Notes under the pieces: generated by a model
Database searches by the model: none
Told to the model about the DNA's origin: nothing
The model's input: only the letters and a program-made list of their open reading frames with translations
From: Carya illinoinensis
Lineage: Eukaryota > Streptophyta > Magnoliopsida > Fagales > Juglandaceae
Direction of reading: 5' to 3'
DNA: 64,000 nucleotides
NCBI RefSeq assembly: GCF_018687715.1
Contig: NC_056753.1
Location: 12,902,501 to 12,966,500, forward strand
Translations under genes and position numbers: made by a program
In this document: positions 45,064 to 57,840 of the stretch, piece by piece
Position numbering within the stretch: position 1 is the stretch's first letter
Layout: the number at the start of each line of letters is the position of its first letter

Positions 45064-47307
45064 TGATGAAGCGCTAAAATTGCATGATTAAGTTACTTAA
45101 GCGAACAAATTGTTTAATAAAAAATGATTTAAGTACTTAATTATGCAATAGATCACATTACTTGAGTCAATTGATAAATTCTGGTATTTTGGTGTTTAAA
45201 AAGATTTATAATGCAATTGTTTAACATGAAAATAAATATTTCATTTTTATTCCTCTCATAACAGGGATAGTTTGGGCAATACACAGCAAAGATATCATTC
45301 AAGTGTGAATATACATGTGCTGACCATTGCAAGACATGCAACACACATGCAATACACGTGCAGCATGAGCTGCACATTTGCTGTGAATTGTATAAACTAA
45401 CAGCACACACTCGGCATGCAGCAACAAGACCCTTGGACGGCTGGAGCAGAAAACTCAAACATGCATATCATGTTGAGCAGCAGAGGAATGGAGGCTACAG
45501 CAGGAGAAGAAATGAAGGTAGCACGTTGCAACACAGCACATGCAGAAAAATCTTTCAACACAGCAGACAATCACGCTGAAAGAAAAGCACATGTACAGCA
45601 GCAGAAAAATCTTTCAACACAGCAGACAATCACGCTGAAGGAAAAGCACTTGGACAGCATCAGCAGAAGATCATTCGGACCACAACATCACACATGCAGA
45701 AAATTCAACCATGCAGCAGACCAACACATGCAGACATGCAGAAAAATGCAAACATACAGACCAAACTCACATGGACAGCACACCAATGCAGAAAACATGT
45801 TGCTGGAAGGCAAGTTTTTCTTGCTTCTGCACATGGAAGGTCAATGATAGCTCACACTTTGCATGCTGGAGCAAATCATGTTGATCAGGACAGCAAGAAA
45901 TCAGATGGAGTTTTCTGTTTGGTAGCAGCAGGAAGACTTGGACAGCTGTTTTTCTTGACTTTTACTTTCATTTTTTTCTTGCTTTCGGTTTGGCAGTAGG
46001 AGGACTTGGGAGTTTCAGTTTTTTTTCTTTCTTTTCTTCTGGTTTAAGAGAGGCGGCTGGTTTAGGGTCCGGGGAACTTGAATTTTTTTTTATTTTTTGG
46101 TTGGAGACAATTTGGTAGGGGGATTGTTATTTTCTTTCTTTTGTTTTCAGATGCAAGGATGCAGTTTTATCTTCTTTTCTTTCTTTCATATTTCGTCGGC
46201 TACAGCAGTAGCTTAGCTTGTTTTTATTCTTCTTTCTTTTTCATTCGGCTACAGTTCAGTAGCTTAGCTTGAAGTTTTCTTTTGCTTTTCGTTCAGTGTT
46301 TGCAGAACAAGAGTTTAAGTTTTTAGTTTTTCTGTTCGGTTGTAGCTTGGAGCATCTTGATCTCTTTTCGTTTTCGGCATCTGGAGTTTCTTGTTGGTAC
46401 TTTTGCTGTCATTTACATTAGAGTGCCTTAAGTTTTCAATTTTTAATTTACTTTCCGTTAAGAGTAGCTTAGTTGGAGTTTTTTCTTCTTCTTTTCATTT
46501 CCTTTGGGCAGCGTTAAGTTTCATTTAATTTTCTTAAGTTTTATTCATTTAGTTAGTTTTGATTTGTTTTATTTCTTTGAGCTTTGACCGTTTGAATTGC
46601 TGTTTTTTTAGTATAGATCATCTATTTTGCATTTTAAAATTTATTCTATGTTAGTAATTTCATTAATTTTTAATATGAGTTTATTTAGATTACTTTTTAT
46701 TGTTAGAAATATTATGCGTAGCTAATTTCTTAAGCTTGGGTTGCGGAATGGGACGTGATTTGTTTTGGATTTTAGATCGATACAATATTTTGTTGATAAT
46801 GTTGATTTCACTAAGTTACTAGTTGGATTTAAATTGAAAATAGATTGAAGCTCTTGCTCTTATTTTGTTGTTGACGTAAGGCACATCAAAAGCTTGAAAA
46901 TTATCAAGGCTTCTCTCGTTTGGTTGTTAATGTGTGTTCGGCTAGTAAAATAGAAAATCCCTTAGGAAAATATTGCAAAAACTTGAGCTTAACCTTTTTA
47001 TCTTCCGGTTATCAATGCCTTGATTGGGTTGTTAATCGAGAAAATTATCTAAAATCCAAAATAAAGAGAGTCCCAAACCCAACCCAAGTGTTCGTTAATT
47101 TGTTATTTTTAAACTCTAATTTCAACTTCGATTATCTTTTTGCATTGCATTTTAATTTTATTTTCATCTCTCATACTCGATTCACTTGTTACTCACAAAT
47201 CTTTTATACGCTTTGATAACCCATTGTCCCTGTGGAATACGATCCTGGACTTATCCTTGATACAACTTGACACTTCTACACTTGGAAGCACATTCGACGA
47301 CGAGTCA
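45064..47307 (+). repeat. 3' LTR of the Athila-like element
   Basis: It is paired with 34829-37069 and followed by target duplication GAGAA. About 24 substitutions separate the copies, 21 of them transitions by my count. Confidence 0.95.
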
Positions 47308-47312
47308 GAGAA

Positions 47313-49522
47313 CCAAGGAGAGAGGAACTTAGTGTTTAGGGACTAAACTGAGGTCCCTAACAAAGTGGGTACAGTCGCAAACTGCCCGAACAAACTACCT
47401 CCATGTGAGGGTCAATGGATGGTACTAGCTCCGGGTTAGCCTGACCTCCCCCACAGAGGAGAGCTGGTCCAGCCCCGAGGAGAGCTGGTCACCCCATCCT
47501 ATCATGGCGAATGGATGATTACCTCCCCCAAGGGGCCCAAAGGGAAGGGTGTGGTTTGAGGTGCCCCTACCCCTCCCTCGGGGGAGTGCGAGATAGTCCC
47601 AAGCCACCTGACAAAACTTTAGAAATATTGTCTCCTCCCGTGGGTAACGTCTGAAAGCTTCGCACATCAACCAGACAACCTAGGTTTGCAAACTTTAGTG
47701 ATTATTTACACTAATTGGTTTGACTTTTGCAAGGACAACAAGCAACCCCTCTCACCAAGTGTGGAGGTCAATGAGGCTTGGCCAGTCATACACATACTGC
47801 GCGACCTCCGCCAAAGTATTCAGGCGAGTGCCAACTTACATGCCACACGACCCCTATTGCCAAGCACGAGGATCAACGAGGTGCGTCCCATCATACACAC
47901 CACACGACCTACGCCAAAGTGTTTACACCTAGTCATACATACCATGCAACCTCTGCCAAAGTATTTGGGCGAGTTCAGGCTTACGCGCCCCTCGACCCCT
48001 CTCGCCAAGCACGAGGGTCAATAGAGGAATGTAGCCTCCACAAAGGATTCCTAAGGAAGACCAGTCTAACATACCACACAGCCTCCTCAAAGAGTTTTTG
48101 TGAAGCCTTTGGGAAAATCCAAGTCTACATGCATGCTAGACAACCTACGCCAGAAGTTATAAACGAACTCGACAACACATGTCGCACCACGCCTATGAAG
48201 GAATGCGGGCAAGCACAACTTAAGTTTGTAAAGGGTTTTGGGCCAAACATGGCTAGGCAATAAGCAGGTAAAACAACCATTACACTCGGCGGGGTACTGC
48301 CGTTGGGAGCACAAACACCACCAGCTCGACCTAAGCACTCAACCATCACGCAGGTAAATGGTCGAGGTTGTCATGCTCAGCAAGGTACCACCCAACATTT
48401 GGGGAACACTCTTGCAACTCAATGAACGATTAATAAGCTAAAAAACAAGTAAACTAGAAGCATTGCAAAACGTTAAGGGCATAAATAAGAGAACACTTTA
48501 TTCATTAGCTGCTAGCCACAAAATAGAAGAACATAGCATTAGTAGAAACCCTACAAAGAAAAGAAAGATTAAATGGATCTACAGCATAGTCAAACTCGGT
48601 GGGGTGCATTACGATACCATTGGCAAAAAGATCCAGGGTCGGTGATGTGGCCAAAGGACCACCCCTTGAGGGAAATGGCATAGTCATTCTCACTTCCACA
48701 CCAAACGTTGAGAAGCCCAAGCGACTTCTCCTCTGTGATGACTCCCATTCAGGATAGGGATGTGCCCATGAGCTTGACTCAGCTCATCCCACCAAATAAG
48801 TCAAAATATAGGAAAACCCATCGAGTGAGGCTGCTACACAACATGATTCACACCACCCCTATAGCGCTTCCCCAGATGATGAAGGACACCACATGTCTCA
48901 GTAAGCAACCCCAAAGGCTTGTGGATATTCCATATGGAGAGGATGAGAGTAAGTCAATGATAACTGGTAGTTTAAGGTCGACGAAGGGAGGCCTTTTCTC
49001 CTCTAGGAAGGCTCTTACGACCTCCTCTACTGAACACAACATCGATCTTCAACTAAATGTTCCCTTAAAGGAGTCAAGTCGAGAAAGCAAAACTTTAGTC
49101 AAGGAAGGAACTACTCAAGTAAGAGGGAGGGGATGATGAATCCAAACAATGAGGAGCACCTCATATAGGCAACCCAAGGAATCATACACCACTCCCCACG
49201 TCTGGGAAACGCGTCACATCCGATATGACACCCGTCGCTTAGTCATTGATGCCCTGTGGCGTGAGCCGCATTAGAAGAGGTACGAAAATAGGGTCTCAAT
49301 ACACCAGTCACTACAGTAACCTGGTAGGTGATAAGACCCCTCGGTATGAACATCTAGCTCAACCACTAGGGAAGGGAACAAACGACACTAAAGTGTCAGA
49401 CAAAGCATAGAAATATGGCAACACACAAAATCAGACATATATTAAAACCAGTTCGTACAAAGGAAGAAGCAAGAAAAGAAAAAACTTTACACCAAAACAT
49501 TGGAAAGCAACAAAAGGGATAC
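47313..49522 (+). other. End of the chromovirus LTR, then Tat-like 3' region with tandem repeats
   Basis: 47313 to about 47362 completes the chromovirus LTR interrupted at 34828. From there the Tat 3' region resumes. At 47760-48020 diverged units of about 145 bp repeat CCAAAGTATT, GGCGAGT, CCAAGCACGAGG and ACACGACC. The apparent frame 47778-48263 lies across these repeats and is not a convincing gene. Another frame at 48708-49136 (142 codons, basic, Ser/Thr-rich) has no domain I recognise. Nothing else is supported. Confidence 0.6.
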
Positions 49523-52500
49523 TATAACGCCCATCCTTGTGGTGGGTCCTTTAGAAAATAATTTTAAGAAAATAGAGGAGAATTACAGTTCCTTTTAAAA
49601 TTTTCTTTCCTTTCGTGCCAGGATACAAAAGACTCCATGTTTATAAATAAAACTTGTTTTCTTAATTAAAAAGTTATAGTGAAAAATATTAAATTTCATA
49701 ATTAAAATCTTTCGTACAAAATAACATGTCTAGGCTTTCGTGCTCTTCCTCGTGGGTTGTGCCTGTCCTGACGCATCATGCTCATCTTGTCCCTGGGAGG
49801 GCACACATTAAAACTAAAATGAATCGATGACTCGTAAGCATTATTTCATACAGTTAAAATATAATAACATAGGTTTTTAGTCATGTATTCATCACTTCAT
49901 ACATATCATACATAGCATGCATAGACATTCTATTTGTTTTAAAATGTTGCAAGGTGAGGTTTTTCTTTAAACGTGCTCTCTTCTCGTAAAACAGTTCCCC
50001 ACGCCTCGCTGCCTTCATTTCTTAAAGAGTTTGTTCATGCATACATCTTTTTATACATACATGCATTCTTTCTTAACATGCATACATTCTTTCTTATCAC
50101 TTTCATTGGTCGTTGCACACTGTTACGCCCTATGTGCTCGGGTTAGCGATCTTTTGGACCTGATTTTGCCCGTGGCCATGGGTTGGAAATCCATTCCATC
50201 AGGGTGCAGTACTGGGTGCACTACCAGTACTACTTACCCAGAATTGCAATCTGCCCAGTCCATTCCTTTGGTACCTTTTCCTTTCCATTCATGTGGTCAT
50301 TACGTATCTTCATACATTAAGCATTCAGTCCATTCATTCCTTTAAGTCCTTTCATTCCTTTAAGTCCTTTCATTCCTTTTCAATCCATTCAGTCCTTTAC
50401 AGTTCTTTACAGTTCTTTCATTCAATTCTTACAATTTTTACAGTCCTTCAGTCCTTTCATTCATAAAAGTCATTTTAAAACAGTTTTCTTTCATGGCATC
50501 ATTTAAAATGACAGTTCGTGCATCATTTAAAGCATCGGTTCATTTCATTTCATGAACATACATACAATACATACCACATATAGCATCCATCCACATGCAC
50601 ACACTTACATACTTTGGGTGCGTGAAAAGGGGCTGCCAAGGAGGGCCGTTACTTATGTATACTTGAAAACTTATGCTTAGCTTTATTTCTTAAAAGTGTC
50701 AGTTCGTAAAACTTATTTCGTAAAGAAAAACATTTCATTTTCATCTTCTTTTATTTAGAAAACTCTAGAAGAGTATGAAAGCAATACTTACCTGGACTTC
50801 ATGCCATACTCATTCCATGCAGTCCATTTATGTGCGTGTCAGATGGCAACCTACATGCATACACATAACCTGACGTCATTCTCTGTCTAATGCATAAGCA
50901 GCTGATTGAGCTGAAATATTGCATGTTTTAGCTATTTAAAACCAATGTATTTTAAATTCTTCATGACACTATTATTGGTTTTAGATGGAAAAATGGTTAA
51001 TAAGCATAAATACGAGTTGTGATTTTTAATTGATTGATATCATGTTTATGCTTAATTTTATAACTATGATTTAATGGGACAATATTTCCTCACAAAGATA
51101 GTCTGTTTTTGATAATTTATTTTTGAGTGTTATTTCTTTCTTCTTATTTTCAGTTTAAATAAAATTCAAATGAGATCCGGTTGAAACTTTTGATAAAAAA
51201 TGCATACTAATTGAGAGGAAGGAAGGACGTACTTGGCAGCTGAAAAAGAAGACACAAAATGAAGAATCAGTGGTTATTTTCTTCCTTTGATTATTCAAGA
51301 TGCATGTGAGAGAATTTTTGGAGGTGCAACATTAAAGTCTAAAAATGGAGCTGAAATGTGAAGGCTTGAGCCTGCAACTTCTTGTTATTTAGCTTGACTT
51401 CTATGTTGATAAGAGTTGAAAATTGAAAGCTACATTTCGGTACTGTAAACGTGGTAAGCAGATCAATCAAATATTTGGAAGCTCTCATGTCGGTTGGTGC
51501 AGTTAAAGTGGACGGAATTAGAGTGAGGATTGTCGTGCTTAATTTGTGGAAAGAGACACTTTAGAAAGTTGGTGGTTATTATTTATAAGAAGTCGGCTGC
51601 AATTGGGATGGGAGGAAGACCGACTAGAAGCAGCTATATATATATATATATATGTTGTTGAACGATGCAGTAGGTGAGTAGAAATTGAAGTGCATGCCGT
51701 GCCGTGCATTACTTGGATTGGGGAGAATTTGTACACTGAATATAAGAGGCGTGCTTGACTTGTAGAGAGGGAGACGTGCAGAAAAAAATAAAGAAAAAGA
51801 GGTGTCGTGATTAAAGGGAAGAGAAGAGATAGGAGAGTGGGTGAGCAAATGAGCCGTGTATCAACCAATGGAGACGTGCGGAATTTTAATGTGCTGAAAA
51901 GTATTAATTGAAGTTTGGCACCGACGTGAGACTTGGCACCAACGTTAGGCAGCTGTGTATATATATATATATTGCTGGACAAAAGAGAAACGGACCGGGG
52001 GGGGGGGGCTTCCCCTCCTGGCTGGAGTGAGACCGGCTGGGGGAGGGAAGACGTGTTGAGAGAATTGGAGAGGTAAGATGCAGGCAAGAGAGAGATTTGA
52101 TTGAAGGAGGCAGTCGGTGGGTGAATGATTGTGTAGAGTCGGTGCATGAAATGCTGGAAAGCTTTTCATTTGGTTGGTACGTGGAGAGATATTGAGGGAG
52201 TTTGAGTGGAGTGGTGTTTAGTTCTAGAAGTAAGAGTCAATTGATTAAAGATAAAGCAAGGTGTCGTGTGATATTTGGCTGAATAGAAATGGAGATTGAC
52301 ATGGGAAGTAAACGTGTGAGTGAAATAAATGGTGGAAAGTAAAGCTGAGGGAGTGTCGGCAGGAAACATGAATTGAGTTTTCTGACTCTATGCTGGACGG
52401 TAGAGATAAAGAGGTTGGGATAAGATTTATTTTCTGAAGTGGAGAAGTGTCGGTGGGATTAGAAGCTGGAAGTATAGGTGTTCTGATTTCATTGGATTTA

Positions 52501-55500
52501 TTTGGATGTGAGAGAAGCAGCCGGTCGGTGTATGATTAAATGGGGTCTTCCTCTGGCTTTAGACGAAAAAGAAGGAGCTGGTTTGAAGCAAACGGAATGA
52601 CTTGAACGGAAGGCTAGTTTTCTCTTTTACGTTCGTTGTGAGAGCTGGGAGTGACGGAACGGACTGGTCTTTAGGGGAGTTTTTTTTTTTAATTCAATTT
52701 CCTGTTTTATGATCTAAGTTGTTTTCATTTTAGCTTGAGTTTTATTTTAATATTATCATGGATAATGTTTACAATATTTTTATAATACTTGTGATGAATA
52801 TGGTTGGTCAAATTTTCATACTAAGGTTAGAGGTGAAGTTTAATGATTTAAATATTGTTTTCAGATCCACGTAAAATTTATTCTACGAGCTTGATCGATT
52901 GAAGGGTTTTATTATTGGATATTTTGATTATCTATATACTCGTCTTGATTCATTGTGATTTCTGAATACAGTGAATGCTTGAGGAATCCCTGTGATATTC
53001 AAATAGATTTGTAAATGTTTTAATCATCAATCGTTCACGCTCAATTATAAGCGACTATTTTTCTTGATCTTAAATGCTAAATCTTCCAATTAGACGGAAT
53101 CATTATTCTAGTTTAATTGAAGTAAATCAATTCAGAAACAATATCATAAATTATTAAACGGATCCTCGAAACCTTAGTCTTTCTCCATATCTTTATATTC
53201 GATTGTACGTTTCTTTTAGTAATTTCATTTCATTGTCTGAATTTATTTTCTTTATCACAAAAGTCAATCCCTGTGGATTCGATCCTGTAAGATACTAAAA
53301 CACCTGTATACTTGCAGGTAAAACTGCACTAAATTTTTGGTTCATTAATTTGAGTCAAAGTTTAGTCGCAACAGCAGCTATACTAGAAATAGAATTATAC
53401 CTCACTTGGAACACTCTCCATCCATCCCTGGGCTCTTACATGCTATTTACTATGCTAAAACCTTTGAAGTCTTATTCCTTAAAGTGAACCTCCGTAATTC
53501 ACATTAGGGTTAAGACACTAAGACCTTCATCTTATTCTTCTATCAACCACATGTCGACGCATGACTCAGACTGACTAAGTCACACATCTCAATCCTAGAC
53601 AACTTACCCATTACTACCTTTACATATTGTAAACCTGTCTGACACACGTGTCTCGCCAGAGGCACATGGACCTTATCCCTTTTTCACCTAAGATCAACTT
53701 ATAGTTCAAAAAATGTCTGCTTGTATAAACAAGCTCCATACTCCGATACCAACTTGCTCAAACCCGATCCATAGGACTCTTCATACTTCCCAGCCATGTA
53801 TAAGTTCATCCCGACACTTAACAAGAGGACTGCATCCACAAATGCACCTCTGTCACTTCACGTAGCTTGAGACAAATTCTGAGACACGTCACGATGCCCA
53901 TCATGCTTCCGCTGCACTACTCTTACACCTTTCCACCACTTTACACATATTCTCAGCCATAAGTCAACTACAAGGTGACACCCGTCACCTCGGACTACAG
54001 GCCATGTCACAGCTGCTTCGAGACACTGTTACATAGTTCCCGATGCTACACAATATACTCTATGCTCCTCAACTATGCTGTTCAAACCTTCATGACATGC
54101 CGTCTGGTGTATCATGACACAGCACAGAGTACACTTTGTGTGAACTCTCTTCCATTCACCCTACGCCTCACATCACTACGACGCATGCCACACGGTGCAT
54201 CGCTGCACTACATGGAGTACACTCCATGTGTACTCCCTTCATATATCCCGTCACATCACAACTAAGGCATACACTTCACGCCCATACTTCACAGCACAGT
54301 CCATAACACTACACAATTCTTCCTAACACTTCGTTAAATAGCCACACTTCACTTCACCACTATGCAGTGAACTCCACAATTACTAACAACACAGTCTACA
54401 GTCCAACCAATCAACTAACATTAATATAAATAACAAGAGATAGAGGGTTATACCATCGATGAGATAACCTGTGCGTCACTCGTTGCCCGTCACGATCAAT
54501 ACGTTGGAGGAATCATACGTGGCGGTTAAACAGTGTATCGTGGCGGTTAGCCACGTACAGTGGGTGTCCACCACGTGAAGTGGCGGTTTGAGTTTGGGAA
54601 TAGTTAGGCGTAGTCTTGTAAAGGCTTAAGGTGGCCTCATGGTGGTCTGGGTGATAGAGCACGGTGGCATCACGCCGTGAACAGTGCACCCGAGAGAGAG
54701 TGAGGGTGCATGAGGTGGAGGAAGGCTATGGAATTTCGTGGGGAGCTAGGGGGTGAAAGAGGGAGGCTGGTGGAAGTGATTGGTGGTAAGGGAGGTGGAG
54801 CACGGCAGCGCTAGGGCCATCAGTGGGGGGTAAAACTGTGTATGAAACCCATTTTTGGGTAGAGAGAGAGGCTCGTAGGGGAGGTGAGGAGGTGCTGGTA
54901 GTTCATCAGTGGCTAGGGATCATAGTGGTGGAGCTTGGTGGCCCAGCTGGCCAAGCACGGTGGTGCAAGGGAGATAAATGGGTTTGAAACCCATTTTAGT
55001 CAAGTTGCTCTAGGATGAGAGAGAGAGCACGTGAGAGCTCGCTGGTGGGAGGGGATGTTGGCCGGAGGGAGAGGAGTAGTTGGTGACCGGCGGTGAGACC
55101 ATGGCTATCGTGTACGACGGCGTGGATGAGAGGAGTGGGTTTTCACCCATTTCGATTAGAGATATCGAGGGAGAAGAGAGAGGGTACGTGGGGCTTGCCG
55201 GTGTGAAGGGGTTCACCGGTGGGGTGGTGGAGCTGCAGTGGTGGCACGGTGAGGCTGGACACAGTGGCAAGGGGCTGGGCTGGACGAGCATGGGTGAAGA
55301 GGGGATTGCTTCCATCGGCTGGGAGAGAAGGAGAGGACAGAGAGTGAGGAAAGGAAAAGTGAGGAGACAAAGAGAGGGACTTGGGTATTTAATCCAGGTC
55401 CTTCACTTTGGGATCTTCAAAATGATCTAACGATGAGTTTAAATATTGATTTGAAAATGCATAATATAAAATAAAACACTGAGAAGAATTAAGATAGAAT

Positions 55501-55907
55501 ATTACTTTATAAACTAATTAAAGTTTATAAAATAATATTCTTTCATCATTAATTAAAATGATGATGTCTCGTTAATCACTCGAAGAGAATAAAACCATTT
55601 AAATTAATTTAGAGTTTTTAACATAAATTTAAATCTCGTAATATTTTTAGATGACTAAAATATTTAATTTAAATAATTTTCCACAATTATAATATTTTTA
55701 GAACTCTTAAAACATAATATAATTGTGTTATTTAAAAACAATCTTAGTCCAATAACACTAGAAATATCACATATAAATATTTTCATAATATTTAAAATAT
55801 TGAACTTGCTTTAAAATCCGCTTGGTATCTTTTAGAACACGTCATTGAGGTACGGCATGTAGAACGAGGCTCGTAATTATAGAAGAAAGAATGAGTGGGT
55901 TATTACA
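49523..55907 (-). mobile_element. Element H: probable long isolated LTR, split by another LTR
   Basis: It begins TATAACGCCC and ends GGTTATTACA, the same terminal style as element G (TGTGACACCC ... CTGTTACA), with TG apparently mutated to TA. It lies between two parts of the Tat 3' region. The flanks GATAC and AACAC match at only 3 of 5 bases, so the boundaries are tentative. Without the nested 50903-53373 LTR it is about 3.9 kb. The 54450-55400 part is GC-rich and GGTGG-rich and yields overlapping frames on both strands without domains. Orientation is by analogy with G only. Confidence 0.5.
50903..53373 (+). mobile_element. Solo LTR, Athila-like, 2.47 kb
   Basis: It starts TGATTGAGCTG and ends AGTCGCAACA, flanked by perfect GCAGC duplications (50898-50902 and 53374-53378). 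The LTR-end motif TCCCTGTGGATTCGATCCT (53268-53286) is shared with the LTRs ending at 3392 and 37069, which supports plus orientation and Athila-like origin. There are two TA runs (51631-51653 and 51957-51971), each preceded by GCAGCT-like sequence, and a poly-G run (51999-52008). No internal region is present. Minus-strand frames up to 202 codons at 51539-52369 run through the TA repeats and have no domain. Confidence 0.8.
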
Positions 55908-55921
55908 AACACAAAGCCCCC

Positions 55922-57840
55922 CTAAGAAGCATCATAATCTTCCTCTCTGGGCTCAACAGGACCCAACTCTAAGGAACTCAGGATTGTTGCTAGTGTGGCG
56001 GGAGTAGCCTGGAATGCGATAGGAACTAGATCCACCCCTACCTGAGCTCCCGCCACTATCGTTGTTGGACTGGGAACTACTGAGTCAAGGTCCAATGAGG
56101 ACAGGTTACCCCCAGGGTTCAACAACAGGTAGCCCTTCAATGCCTCATGACCCAAGGAAAAGCCGTGCTGCCATGCCTCGTCTCTAACCTACCACACCCA
56201 CGATAATTTCAACTGTAGCTCCCTTCGTTCAGCCCTCACAGCCTTAAGGGATTTCCACCTCTTCGAAAAGGACTTTGAAAGTCACAGGAAAACCTCTCTA
56301 CAGCAAATCGGTGGGATACGTCGATGAACTCATGCTTCCTGCTCAACTCCGAGTTGGTGGCCTGGAGACTCTTGAGTTTCTCTGACTGACGATCGAGCAT
56401 ATCCTAGAGGCTTTCCCTTACATCCACCTCGCATACATGGTCTTGGTAACACAAGGAGACCTCATCTTGGGACTTTTGCAAGTTAGAATCTAAGTTACAT
56501 AGGTGTTGGCGCTAGTCGGCAAGGGAGCCCTCCAATGCCTCCTGAGCCCCCTATCGCCCTGAGGCCGCCCAAAGCTGCACAGACCATGGAACGGGACTCT
56601 TGGTTCTGAGACTCCCACCTCTCTTGACTCCCTAGGACCGCACAAGGAAATGGGCGATGCACCCAAGCTCGGTAGCATGTAAATCCCTCTTCCCTAGTAG
56701 AGGGTCGGGAAGGTCGTTGAGTAGATACCCCCACCGAAGATTGCCCGAAAGAGGGGAGGATGTTGTCATCAGAGTCTGACGCGACTAGCGAGCTCCATCG
56801 AGGTCCTTTTCCCTTCCCCTCCACTGGTGGACTATTAGAGCATCTGCGAGTTGGCACCTGATTGGCTTTAGCGGAATAGAGGTCCTCTAGCAGCGCAACA
56901 CCGCATGGGCGGGAAGGTATCGCCATAGGCTATCGGTGCTCAACAGAGCATTCGACCAAGCTTTTTTAGAATGGCTGGTAACCCAGTCCTGTACAATCTC
57001 TATCCGACGGAGCTCTTCCGAGGTTGCTGGTGACCTTACGAACTCCCCCTAGTGCACAACCCCTCAATTTGCTCGAATCAGGAAGTTTTGCCCCGCAACT
57101 TGCCCCAAAGGATATTCTCACCCAATGCCAGAAACGAAGGAAAAAGTGTAGGGAACACCGGGCCCTGCTATCATATCTTTGTTCTAGGTGGGTGAACAGC
57201 TAAGAAGAACATAAATTGCAAGTATTTCCCCTCTTATTAAGGGCTCGGTGAGTAAGAAAGAACTCTCGATCAGTGAGATCAAGCCACACATCCCAAACCT
57301 CTTCCAACGCTCACCGCCAAATCACGCAGTACCCACAAGGGTTCTTTAGGCATTGGGGAGAAGTTAGGCCGGTGCCACGCCTCCCATGTCTAGCACATCT
57401 CAAACTGGGCAACAGAAAGGCAACCATAGACCGTTTGAAAACATGGAGGGAAACAGTATGACCTTGTAAGTAAACCCCTCAGGATCCATGGCCCCTTCGT
57501 CTGGTGGCAGGACCTTGAAAACAATGCGCTTAGTCACATTGTAGTCCTGCCTCAAGGTTTGCAGGTTCGAGGAAGTGACCAACGAATGCCACGAGGAACC
57601 TACGTACCCCTGGCCCTCGGGGGAACTTCTGAAGGTCCCCCCCGCGATAGGTGGGTTGGAAAGACTAGAAGACCCAATGGGCTCGGGGCCCTCCGAACCT
57701 TTCAAAGCAGCACAAAAGGATTTCTTAGGAGCCATTAGAGTGAAAGAAAATGGTAGTGAGCACCGGGAATAGGAAAAGCTTGGGTAACACATGAGGAGGC
57801 TAGATGTGGTGTAGCTGAACAAAGTATGTATCCCGTCCAT
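55922..57840 (-). pseudogene. Antisense gene of the Tat-like element (decayed)
   Basis: On the minus strand, 57840-57400 (146 codons) encodes MAPKKSFCAALK, then QGYVGSSWHSLVTSSNLQTL and LPPDEGAMDPEGFTYKVILF. After a frameshift PNAWRTLVG-like sequence follows near 57320, then 56926-56495 (143 codons, Ser-rich) and 56155-55922. Tat-lineage elements such as Grande carry an antisense gene in this position. The PNAW block reminds me of the putative gypsy-type transposon domain (PF04195, Transposase_28), from memory. Function is unknown even in intact copies. Stops and frameshifts make this one dead. Confidence 0.55.

Larger units (their letters stand above)
34829..47307 (+). mobile_element. Nearly intact Athila-like Ty3/Gypsy retrotransposon
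   Basis: This 12.5-kb element has LTRs of 2241 and 2244 bp (34829-37069 and 45064-47307) that begin TGATGAAGCGC and end GACGAGTCA. It is flanked by the perfect target duplication GAGAA (34824-34828 and 47308-47312). It contains a primer site, a single gag-pol frame with all catalytic residues I could check, one apparent single-base frameshift after the RT active site, an additional downstream ORF and three purine-rich tracts. By eye the LTRs differ at about 24 sites plus two or three indels (about 1.1%), so it is the youngest dated insertion in the window. It lies in the 3' LTR of the truncated chromovirus. Confidence 0.95.

Noticed and set aside
51539..52369. Minus-strand frames up to 202 codons
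   Set aside because: They run across TA microsatellites inside a solo LTR, with no domain or conserved start.
54960..55430. Pro/Ser-rich and Gly-rich frames on opposite strands
   Set aside because: They mirror each other in a GC-rich part of element H and look like composition effects.
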